From: a virus | IMG/VR virus record: IMGVR_UViG_3300011113_000133 | Span: 1-21,365 of that record | DNA: 21,365 nt | Direction: 5' to 3' (one strand) | Shown here: in pieces, positions 5,559 through 12,283 of the stretch | Layout of the letters: each line of letters opens with the position of its first letter | How positions within the stretch are numbered: the stretch's first letter is position 1 | Translations under genes and position numbers: made by a program | The notes under the pieces: generated by a model | What the model was told of the DNA's origin: nothing | The model's input: only the letters and a program-made list of their open reading frames with translations | Databases searched by the model: none

Positions 5559-6961
5559 AGAAGGCACTTAAAGGGGCAACCAAGCCGCGTTTGCAGAATG
5601 CGCCGCTAAAAGGCAAGACCAGATTGCCGGAAGTCAAAAAGTTTCTTGATGATCTAAAGCTAGAGCTGCTGCCTTGGCAGGAATATGTGCTCAAAGACTT
5701 GCTGGCAGTAGATAAGGCTGGCAAGTGGCGAAGAAAGACCAGTTTGTTGCTAGTAGCACGTCAGAATGGCAAAACACACCTAGCACGCATACGCATATTG
5801 GCTGGGTTGTTTGTTTTTGGTGAAAAGAATATAGTGGCTATGTCATCCAACAGGGGTATGGCTTTAGATACCTTTCGCAAGGTAGTTGAAGTCATTGAGG
5901 ATAACCCAATGTTGATGGCTCAGGTAAAGCAGATCCGCGTGGCTAATGGTCAGGAATCAGTAGAGCTCTTAAATGGGGCTCGATATGAGATAGTTGCGGC
6001 AACAAGAGATGGCAGCCGTGGTAAGACCGCGGACTTGCTTTACATTGATGAATTACGTGAAATAGATGAAGATTCCTGGACAGCAGCTAAGCCAATTACT
6101 AGAGCGAGGCCAAATAGTCAGATATTTATGACTAGTAACGCCGGGGATGCATATAGCTCGGTTTTAAATACTATGAGAAGCATGTGTTTGTCATATCCAC
6201 CTGCAACAATGGGCTTTTGGGAATATAGTGCAGATGATTTTGCAAAGATAACAGATCGCAACGCTTGGTATCAGGCAAACCCGGCATTGGGCTATTTAAT
6301 TGATGAAGCAACGATTGAGGAAGCAATTGCTACATCCAGCGTTGAAGCAAGCAGAACTGAAACGCTGTGTCAATGGGTAAGCGCGCTTAAATCGCCATGG
6401 CCTTATCGCGCATTTGAGGATTTGGGCTTTGCTGAGCTAAAACTTGAGCCAGGTCGGCTCACTATATTTGGCATGGACATATCGGTTAACAAAAAGATGG
6501 CAAGCCTAGTAGCTGGTCAGATTATGGATGATGGCAAGGTTGGCGTTGGCGTTATAGCCCAATTTGAAAGCCAAGTAGCCATAGATGAACTAAAGATGGC
6601 TATTGAAGTCAATGAATGGGCAAGACAATACAAACCGAGAATGATTTGTTTTGATAAGTATGCGACCATGAGCGTTGCCGAACGTTTGAGCCAATCAGGC
6701 CACAAGATTCAGGATATGTCTGGAACTGTGTTCTATCAGGCTTGCTCTGATCTCTATGACAGCATAGTTAATTCCAGAATTGTGCATGCGGGGCAACAAT
6801 CGCTGGTGGATAGCATGAATAACTGCGCAGCTAAAGAATCGGATGCTGGATGGCGTATTGTGCGCCGTAAATCTGCTGGGGATGTATCTGCTGCCATCTC
6901 GTTAGCCATGGTGGTGCATCAATTGCTGAAGCCACAAAGCAAGCCACAAATATATGCCTGA
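5555..6961 (+). CDS. terminase large subunit
   Basis: Packaging motor and headful/cos nuclease, 468 residues. The ATPase half has Walker A RQNGKT (69-74), Walker B LLYIDE with D165/E166, and the coupling motif FMTSNAG (191-197). The nuclease half starts near residue 301 with FGMDIS (D308) and continues through ICFDKYATMSVAERL to DAGWRIVRRKSAGDVSAAIS near the C-terminus. It starts with TTG overlapping the HNH stop, with a GGGGG run at 5546-5550 as ribosome site. It is the first gene of the structural core. Full length for the family, no breaks seen. Confidence 0.93.
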   Translation: MKKALKGATKPRLQNAPLKGKTRLPEVKKFLDDLKLELLPWQEYVLKDLLAVDKAGKWRRKTSLLLVARQNGKTHLARIRILAGLFVFGEKNIVAMSSNRGMALDTFRKVVEVIEDNPMLMAQVKQIRVANGQESVELLNGARYEIVAATRDGSRGKTADLLYIDELREIDEDSWTAAKPITRARPNSQIFMTSNAGDAYSSVLNTMRSMCLSYPPATMGFWEYSADDFAKITDRNAWYQANPALGYLIDEATIEEAIATSSVEASRTETLCQWVSALKSPWPYRAFEDLGFAELKLEPGRLTIFGMDISVNKKMASLVAGQIMDDGKVGVGVIAQFESQVAIDELKMAIEVNEWARQYKPRMICFDKYATMSVAERLSQSGHKIQDMSGTVFYQACSDLYDSIVNSRIVHAGQQSLVDSMNNCAAKESDAGWRIVRRKSAGDVSAAISLAMVVHQLLKPQSKPQIYA

Positions 6962-6985
6962 AATGCTAGATATGTCCGTTTTGTA

Positions 6986-7001
6986 TGCTATCATTAAACG
7001 A
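6986..7001 (+). promoter_or_regulatory. candidate leaderless promoter of the portal gene
   Basis: In the 39-base gap after the terminase, TGC-TATCAT forms an extended -10 element (hexamer 6989-6994, five of six bases matching TATAAT). Its expected start point falls on or next to the A of ATG 7001. The portal gene has no Shine-Dalgarno sequence, so both facts fit a leaderless transcript, which is common in Actinobacteria. No clear -35 is seen. Confidence 0.45.
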
Positions 7002-8116
7002 TGGGTCTATTTGATCGCTTTCGCCCTGCAAAAATAGAGGCGCAAGCTGCACCGCAGCTGATGACAGATTCTTTTGGCTATTTTATGCCAACTGCTCTGA
7101 CACCTGTTGGGCGTGATGAAGCTGTTACTGTTCCAGCAGTTGCAAGATGCAGAAACTTGATTGCATGCACAATTGCAGGATTACCACTTAATCTTTACAA
7201 GAAATCTACTGGCGCTGAACTTGGATCACCATTATGGCTAGAGCAACCCAGTTTGCATCAACCAAGAAGCGTTACAGTTGCTTGGACAGTTGATTCTTTA
7301 TTATTTTATGGCGTTGCTTATTGGCGCGTTACTGAAGTTTATTTTGATGATGGCAGACCAGCACGCTTTGAATGGATTGCGCCAAGTCGCGTAACATTCA
7401 CATCTGAACCAAATACAAATTATATTTTACAATACTCAGTTGATGGCACACCTGCCCCTATGTCTGGCCTTGGATCATTAATTACATTTCAATCACAAGA
7501 TGATGGCGTTTTACAACGAGGCGCAAGAGTTTTAAGAAGTGCAATTGATTTAGAAAAGGCGATGCGTGTCGCGACTTCAACACCAATGCCAACAGGCGTT
7601 ATCAAAAACACAGGTGCAGATTTATCTCAAGAAGAAGTGCAATCAATTCTTGCAGCTTGGAAGTCAGCACGCGAGCGCCGTTCAACTGCATATTTGACCA
7701 GCACCCTGGAATATCAACCAACAGCATTCTCACCTAAAGATATGATGATGGTAGAAGGAATCCAAAATACAGCTACTCAAATTGCAAGAATGATGAATGT
7801 TCCTGCGTATTACATATCAGCAGATATGAATAACAGCATGACATACGCAAACGTTCAAGATGAACGTAAACAATTTCTTGCGCTATCACTCGCTCCGTAT
7901 ATCAACGCCATACAAGACAGATTATCAATGGATGACATAACGGCGCGAGGCAACATTGTAAAGTTTGACGTTGATTCAGCATTCCTAAGAGTTGATCCGA
8001 TGGAGCGCCTAAACGTCATTGAAAAAATGCTAACACTCGGCTTGATTACATTAGATCAAGCCATGGAAATGGAAGACCTAACCCCAAATGGAAATACCGA
8101 TGTTACTTCAATTTAG
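7001..8116 (+). CDS. portal protein
   Basis: HK97-type (phage_portal) portal, 371 residues; forms the dodecameric ring at the head vertex through which DNA enters and the tail attaches. Family features: an early VPAVARCRNLIACTIAGLPL helix followed by LYKK, then FYGVAYWRV, a clip region, and the C-terminal ARMMNVPAYYI ... MTYANVQDERKQFL segment leading to a helix with DPMERLNVIEKML. It is preceded by a gap with a probable leaderless promoter and lacks its own Shine-Dalgarno sequence. It overlaps the protease/capsid gene by 17 bases. Confidence 0.93.
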   Translation: MGLFDRFRPAKIEAQAAPQLMTDSFGYFMPTALTPVGRDEAVTVPAVARCRNLIACTIAGLPLNLYKKSTGAELGSPLWLEQPSLHQPRSVTVAWTVDSLLFYGVAYWRVTEVYFDDGRPARFEWIAPSRVTFTSEPNTNYILQYSVDGTPAPMSGLGSLITFQSQDDGVLQRGARVLRSAIDLEKAMRVATSTPMPTGVIKNTGADLSQEEVQSILAAWKSARERRSTAYLTSTLEYQPTAFSPKDMMMVEGIQNTATQIARMMNVPAYYISADMNNSMTYANVQDERKQFLALSLAPYINAIQDRLSMDDITARGNIVKFDVDSAFLRVDPMERLNVIEKMLTLGLITLDQAMEMEDLTPNGNTDVTSI

Positions 8117-9656
8117 TAGCCCAATAGAAAGCTCGGATAGTGAGCGCCGCATCATCGCTGGCAAAATTGTGCCATTTGGTGAAGTCGGCAACACAAGTGC
8201 CGGGGCTGTTGTGTTTGCTAAAGATTCAATTCAAATTGAAACACCTGGCAAAATTAAAATGTTATTTCAACACAAAAATGATAAGCCAATTGGTCGCATG
8301 CAAAAGTTTCAAGTAACCAAAGATGGCATTTATGCACAATTTAAGATGAGTAGCAGCCAACAAGGCAGCGATGCTCTAATCCTTGCAAGTGAAGGATTAG
8401 TAGACGGCCTATCTGTGGGCGTTGAAGTTATCTCATCCAAGCGGAAAAAAGATTATATTGAAGTAACAGCAGCTACTTTGAAAGAAGTTAGCCTTGTTGA
8501 ATCACCTGCATTTACTAATGCGAATGTAACTAAAGTTGCCGCAAGCGAAAGCGAAGCGGAAGAACCAACCCAACCAAATACGGAAAGTGAGGCTATCGTG
8601 GAGAACACTCCAGAGCCAACTGTAACACCGGTAGAGGTTGCTCCAGTAGAAGCCGCACGCCCGACAATTAGTGCTTCTTTTTACACAGAGCCACGCTCAC
8701 CAATTAAGACCAAGGCTCAATTCCTTGAGCACTCAATCAAAGCAAAACTCGGTAATGCTGATTCAGCAGAATGGGTAATGCATGCAGAGGCACAAGCTGC
8801 AAAAGCTTTAACCGCTGCGGATGATTCCTTTACAACCAATCCAGCATTTTCTCCCGTTCAGTATGTCAGCACAGTTGTTGACACACTAATTGGATCACGC
8901 CCTGCAATTGATGCTATTGGGTCGCGCGCGATTCCAGCAGCAGGCATGACAGTAAGCGTTCCAAAAATTACAACTTCTGGAACTGTGGCTGAAACTGCTG
9001 AGGCTGCCGCACCATCTGAAACTGGCATTGTAAGCTCATACGTCAATTTGACAGTTAAGAAGTATGCCGGACTTCAAAGATACAGCACAGAGCTTCTTGA
9101 GAGAAGCGACCCATCCTTCTTCCAGGCGATGCTTGACAATATGCAGCGCGCATATAACAAAGCAACTGATGCAGCAGTAATTGCAGCATTAACAGCTGGT
9201 GGAACTCAGGCAGCAACAACTGCTGCAACTTCAGCAGGTATCATTTCATTCGTTTCAACTGAAACTCCTGCTGCATATCTTGCAACCGGTGAACTAGCAA
9301 CACGCTATATCGCTGGAACAGGTCAATGGGGTCTGCTAATGGGTGCAACTGATTCAACAGGCCGCCCAATCTATTCTGCTTCACAGCCATTCAATGCAGG
9401 TGGATCAGCAAACCCATCTTCACTACGCGGTAACGTTCTAGGTCTTGACCTTTACGTTGATCCAAATGCAGTAGCAACAAACATTGATGAGTCTGCATTT
9501 ATTGTAGTTCCATCATCTGTTGCAATTTACGAATCACCAGTTCTACGACTAAGCACGAACGTTCCAGTTTCAGGCGAAATTGAAACATCACTCTATGGCT
9601 ATCTAGCCTGTGGTGTTCTTGTTGCCGGTGGCGTTCGCCGCTTTAACCTAACCTGA
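8100..9656 (+). CDS. prohead protease / major capsid protein fusion
   Basis: A single 518-residue protein joins two functions usually made by separate genes. Residues 1-145 are an HK97-type prohead protease (U35): LFQH with catalytic His58, GLSVGVEV with catalytic Ser105, and LKEVSLVESPAF after it. Residues about 145-185 are an acidic Pro/Glu/Thr linker. The rest is an HK97-fold capsid domain (N-arm, ARAIPAAGMTV-like core, C-terminal RRFNLT). The protease would cleave itself from the shell during maturation. Such fusions are known in small actinophages. ATG 8100 is preferred over ATG 8088 by weak ribosome site and family-like N-terminus (LQFSSPI). Codon use looks highly biased towards GCA, ACA and GTT. 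Confidence 0.88.
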   Translation: MLLQFSSPIESSDSERRIIAGKIVPFGEVGNTSAGAVVFAKDSIQIETPGKIKMLFQHKNDKPIGRMQKFQVTKDGIYAQFKMSSSQQGSDALILASEGLVDGLSVGVEVISSKRKKDYIEVTAATLKEVSLVESPAFTNANVTKVAASESEAEEPTQPNTESEAIVENTPEPTVTPVEVAPVEAARPTISASFYTEPRSPIKTKAQFLEHSIKAKLGNADSAEWVMHAEAQAAKALTAADDSFTTNPAFSPVQYVSTVVDTLIGSRPAIDAIGSRAIPAAGMTVSVPKITTSGTVAETAEAAAPSETGIVSSYVNLTVKKYAGLQRYSTELLERSDPSFFQAMLDNMQRAYNKATDAAVIAALTAGGTQAATTAATSAGIISFVSTETPAAYLATGELATRYIAGTGQWGLLMGATDSTGRPIYSASQPFNAGGSANPSSLRGNVLGLDLYVDPNAVATNIDESAFIVVPSSVAIYESPVLRLSTNVPVSGEIETSLYGYLACGVLVAGGVRRFNLT

Positions 9657-9676
9657 TAGGTAAGTAATACGAGTTA

Positions 9677-9703
9677 CCCCGGCGCACAGCCCTTGCGCCG
9701 GGG
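9677..9703 (+). other. strong GC hairpin after the capsid gene
   Basis: Perfect 9-bp stem (CCCCGGCGC at 9677-9685 with GCGCCGGGG at 9695-9703) and a 9-base loop, in the 69-base gap after the capsid gene. There is no U-tract, so it is not a standard intrinsic terminator. It may stabilise the capsid mRNA 3' end or partly attenuate transcription into the connector genes. Confidence 0.8.
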
Positions 9704-9725
9704 CTAACATTAGAAAGGATAAACA

Positions 9726-10298
9726 ATGCCAGCAACATACGTTACTGAAGCGGAACTGCGTTCTGCTCTTGGCATTGGTGCTTTATACAGCTCAGCAGTA
9801 GTGGAAGAATGCTGCCAAGCAGCAGAAAACATTGTTAAAGCCAAGTTATGGTTTAACACCCAATCCGTTTACGCATTGGAAGCAACAGGCACAACAGGGC
9901 GTATTTATATTTATGAAAATGCAAAGCAATTTATTGTTGGCGATACGATTACTGTTGAGAATGTCCGTCAACACTTTAATGGATCACAAACAATTACTAA
10001 AGTCCAAGATGATTGGCTAGAGTTTGTCAATGCACAAATTGTTACACGCGCTTATCACACGATAGCGCCATGGGGTCGTGTTTATGGAACACAGGCCGTA
10101 GATTATGCAACTTTAGCTGAAGTTAATGAAGCATCGCTTATGGTCGCTGTTGATATTTGGCAGGCTCGCCAAGCTTCTAACGCTGGGGGCATTTCACCAG
10201 ACTTTCAACCTTCGCCGTATCGCATGGGCAATACCTTAATGGCACGTGTTCGCGGTTTACTTGCGGATCACTTAGCACCGGGCGGTCAAGTAGGATAA
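9726..10298 (+). CDS. head-to-tail connector protein
   Basis: A 190-residue protein in the place of the gp6-like head-tail adaptor. The N-terminal part looks helical (VTEAELRSALGI, CCQAAENIVKAKLW) as in that family. A beta-rich insert follows (GRIYIYENAKQFIVGDTITV to about residue 110), and a C-terminal helical part (VAVDIWQARQAS) ends in ARVRGLLADHL. The insert makes it longer than a minimal adaptor. AGAAAGGA 7 bases before the ATG is a strong ribosome site. The position directly after the capsid and before the tail tube is the main evidence for the role. Its stop shares a base with the next start. Confidence 0.7.
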   Translation: MPATYVTEAELRSALGIGALYSSAVVEECCQAAENIVKAKLWFNTQSVYALEATGTTGRIYIYENAKQFIVGDTITVENVRQHFNGSQTITKVQDDWLEFVNAQIVTRAYHTIAPWGRVYGTQAVDYATLAEVNEASLMVAVDIWQARQASNAGGISPDFQPSPYRMGNTLMARVRGLLADHLAPGGQVG

Positions 10299-10687
10299 TG
10301 TCAGCAATCTCTACCCTACGTGGAACAATCGCGGCTGCGCTAACTGATAATACGGCGTGGCAGGTGTTTTCCTTCCCACCTGCCACACCGCTTGCTAATA
10401 GCATTGTGGTGCAACCTGGTGATCCATACATTGAGCCAAGTAACGATCATTACAAAGCGATTAAGCCTAAGGTTAACTTTAAGCTCATAGTGCTAACCCC
10501 TATGTTTGATAACCAAGGCAACCTAATTAACATTGAAGATTATTATTTGAATATAGTAAACAAGCTGGAAGCATCATCAATTGCATACTCAATTGGCACT
10601 TTCAGCGCCCCGGCAGTCTTGACTGGAACAGCAGGCGATCTGCTATCTGGTGAAGTATCAATCAGCGTTCTATCCGATTGGAGCTAA
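10298..10687 (+). CDS. probable tail terminator / connector protein
   Basis: A 129-residue alpha/beta protein. The N-terminal helix (LRGTIAAALTD) is followed by alternating strands (WQVFSFPP, VNFKLIVLTPMF) and a second helix with YYLNIVNKLEASS, ending in SGEVSISVLSDW. This arrangement resembles tail-terminator (gpU-like) proteins, and the position between the adaptor and the tube protein fits. The sequence alone is not decisive between a tail terminator and a second head-tail connector. It is joined to the upstream gene by a TAATG overlap. Confidence 0.6.
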   Translation: MSAISTLRGTIAAALTDNTAWQVFSFPPATPLANSIVVQPGDPYIEPSNDHYKAIKPKVNFKLIVLTPMFDNQGNLINIEDYYLNIVNKLEASSIAYSIGTFSAPAVLTGTAGDLLSGEVSISVLSDWS

Positions 10688-10690
10688 AAC

Positions 10691-10795
10691 ATGGCTGATG
10701 TAGACAAAGAACGCGAGGCTTTCCTTGCCAAAATCGGCCAGGCTGAGCTAAGCGAAAAAGCACCAAAACCAACAACTAAGAAAGACGAGGAATAA
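10691..10795 (+). CDS. small charged protein before the tail tube gene (34 aa)
   Basis: A 34-residue hydrophilic protein (MADVDKEREAFLAKIGQAELS, ending KKDEE), probably one helix plus a disordered tail. It starts three bases after the upstream stop and ends just before the tube gene; its last codons carry GAGGA, which serves as the tube gene's ribosome site. No family is recognised. The tight position between two tail genes suggests it is real, perhaps a small assembly factor. Confidence 0.5.
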   Translation: MADVDKEREAFLAKIGQAELSEKAPKPTTKKDEE

Positions 10796-10801
10796 GCTAA
10801 C

Positions 10802-11221
10802 ATGGCTGTATTTTTGAACAATACTGTTGGTCTAAAGATTAACGCTGTTGATCTATCCGACCACGTAACTTCAGTAACTCTTAATTACGCTGCTGACGAA
10901 TTAGAAGTAACAGCGATGGGAGATACTGCACACAAGTTTGTTAAAGGCTTGGAATCAGGAACTCTAACTGTATCCTTCCTAAACGACACAGCAACTTCAC
11001 AGGTATTGCAAACACTTAACAGCGCATTTGGAACAACTGTTGCCGTTAAGATGGTTCAGGAAAAAACACCTGCTGTAAGCGCAACTAATCCGTTGTATAC
11101 TTTTGATATTCTAGTAAACAACCTAACACCTGTTAATGGTGCGGTTGGCGATATTGGAACTCAGGACATTACTTTTACTCTTAATTCAAAGGTAACAGTA
11201 GCAAGCACAGGCACGTTCTAA
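10802..11221 (+). CDS. major tail tube protein
   Basis: A 139-residue beta-rich protein of the siphovirus tail-tube type. It starts with strands around FLNNTVGLKINAVDLSDHV, has the family-like VTAMGDTAHKFVKGLESGTLTVSFL segment, and ends with NGAVGDIGTQDITFTLNS, a common ending of tube proteins in this group. Many copies stack into the tail tube around the tape measure. Position after connector genes and before the tail chaperones is diagnostic. Good ribosome site GAGGA upstream. Confidence 0.85.
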   Translation: MAVFLNNTVGLKINAVDLSDHVTSVTLNYAADELEVTAMGDTAHKFVKGLESGTLTVSFLNDTATSQVLQTLNSAFGTTVAVKMVQEKTPAVSATNPLYTFDILVNNLTPVNGAVGDIGTQDITFTLNSKVTVASTGTF

Positions 11222-11239
11222 TTTAACAAAGGGGCAAAC

Positions 11240-11503
11240 ATGGCAAGTCTTAAAGTTGTAAGGGCAGATGGCACGGAAAGTATCCACGAGATAACACCTG
11301 CTGTTGAATATGCTTTTGAGCAATATGCTAAGAAAGGCTTTTACAAGGCTTTCAGAGAAGATCAAAAGCAAAGCGATATTTATTGGCTTGCTTGGGAGTG
11401 TCTGCGTAGAGCAGATGCGCCAGACGTATTTCCATTTGGGGATAAGTTTCTAAGCACTTTGAAGGCTGTTGAAGTTCTTGGTGATGATTCCCCAAATGGC
11501 TAA
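11240..11503 (+). CDS. tail assembly chaperone, short form (G-like)
   Basis: An 87-residue helical protein, the counterpart of lambda gpG, that binds the tape measure during tail assembly. It has a beta start (LKVVRADGTESIHEITPAV), helices containing AFEQYAKKGFYKAF, and ends in VEVLGDDSPNG right after a slippery site. AAAGGGG is a strong ribosome site 8 bases upstream. The longer frameshift product is given separately. Confidence 0.88.
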   Translation: MASLKVVRADGTESIHEITPAVEYAFEQYAKKGFYKAFREDQKQSDIYWLAWECLRRADAPDVFPFGDKFLSTLKAVEVLGDDSPNG

Positions 11504-11670
11504 CGCGTGATTCCTATACTTACAGAATAGCCCAGCTATCTGTTCATACAGGAATTGCGCCTAGTGAGTTTATCAATATGGATAGAGGTATGTTAAACGC
11601 TATCCATGAAGTTTTGAAGAAACAAGCGGAAGATAGGAAACATGCCAATAGTCGTAGAAGGCGTTCCTGA
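11240..11670 (+). CDS. tail assembly chaperone, -1 frameshift product (GT-like)
   Basis: Fusion made by a -1 ribosomal slip at CCCAAAT (11491-11497). Reading runs 11240-11497 (86 residues), then from 11497 in the -1 frame to the stop at 11668-11670, adding 57 residues for about 143 in all. The added part reads WLTRDSYTYRIAQLSVHTG, then PSEFINMDRGMLNAI and HEVLKKQAEDRK, the expected T domain of siphovirus GT chaperones, and it has no start of its own. It overlaps the next gene's start at 11642. The low ratio of GT to G matters for tail assembly in lambda; the same logic is assumed here. Confidence 0.9.
11491..11497 (+). promoter_or_regulatory. slippery heptamer for -1 frameshift
   Basis: C CCA AAT in the zero frame fits the X XXY YYZ rule; both tRNAs can re-pair on CCC AAA. 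The zero frame stops two codons later (TAA 11501-11503), and the -1 frame is open for 57 further codons with the T-domain sequence. Confidence 0.9.
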
Positions 11671-12283
11671 GCTAAAGAAGGCGCTTAAGAAGTTTGCGCC
11701 TGACCTTCTTAAAGAGATGAATGCTGAAATCCGCTTTGCCTTGAAAGAAGTTGTTAAAGATGCTGAGGCTAAAGTTCCAGGGCAAGCACCCGGCAACTTG
11801 TATAACTGGAATGATAAAGGCCGTGAACCGATTAGCCGTGTTACAGGTAGGCGCGCATTCCCCCTTTACAATTCTGGAGAAATTAGAAGTGGCTTAACTT
11901 ATTCAATTGCACGTAAAAAAGCCAACAGCAAAGGTTTTGCTAGCCTTTATTCATTGTTAAATAAATCAGCCGTTGGCGCAATTGTAGAAACTGCTGGAAG
12001 TCAAAGCCCATTAGGTAGAAGGCAAGTTGCAGATCGTAAATATGGCGAGAGCTATAAGAACATTGGCAATTCAAACAACCCTAATGCTGGTCGTATTTTC
12101 GTTGGTGCTATGAATGGCGTTGGGCCATTGAAACGCTATGACAGCAAGAGCCGTTTGCGTGGTCGTATATTGTATGCAGCTTATGCAGAAAATAATGGCA
12201 AAGCTTTAGATGCCACAATGAGGGCTATTGCTAAAGCTGCTGCAACGTTAAAATCAAGGTCAACAGTTGGAAAGGCCGCCTAA
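11642..12283 (+). CDS. HK97-gp10-like / minor tail morphogenesis protein
   Basis: A 213-residue protein between the chaperones and the tape measure. It starts VEGVPELKKALKKFAPDLLKEM, an N-terminal helix pair resembling HK97 gp10-type proteins, then has VVKDAEAKVPGQAPGNLYNW and a basic central part (RRQVADRKYG). It ends with an Ala-rich helix. gp10-like proteins usually sit just before the tail tube, so this place, after the chaperones, is unusual; small actinophages can have a gene here. Role in the tail initiation or connector is inferred. It overlaps the T-domain frame at its start and the tape measure at its end (TAATG). Confidence 0.5.
   Translation: MPIVVEGVPELKKALKKFAPDLLKEMNAEIRFALKEVVKDAEAKVPGQAPGNLYNWNDKGREPISRVTGRRAFPLYNSGEIRSGLTYSIARKKANSKGFASLYSLLNKSAVGAIVETAGSQSPLGRRQVADRKYGESYKNIGNSNNPNAGRIFVGAMNGVGPLKRYDSKSRLRGRILYAAYAENNGKALDATMRAIAKAAATLKSRSTVGKAA

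Noticed and set aside
9677-9703. GC hairpin as a standard intrinsic terminator
   Set aside because: No run of T follows the stem, so only a hairpin is claimed.
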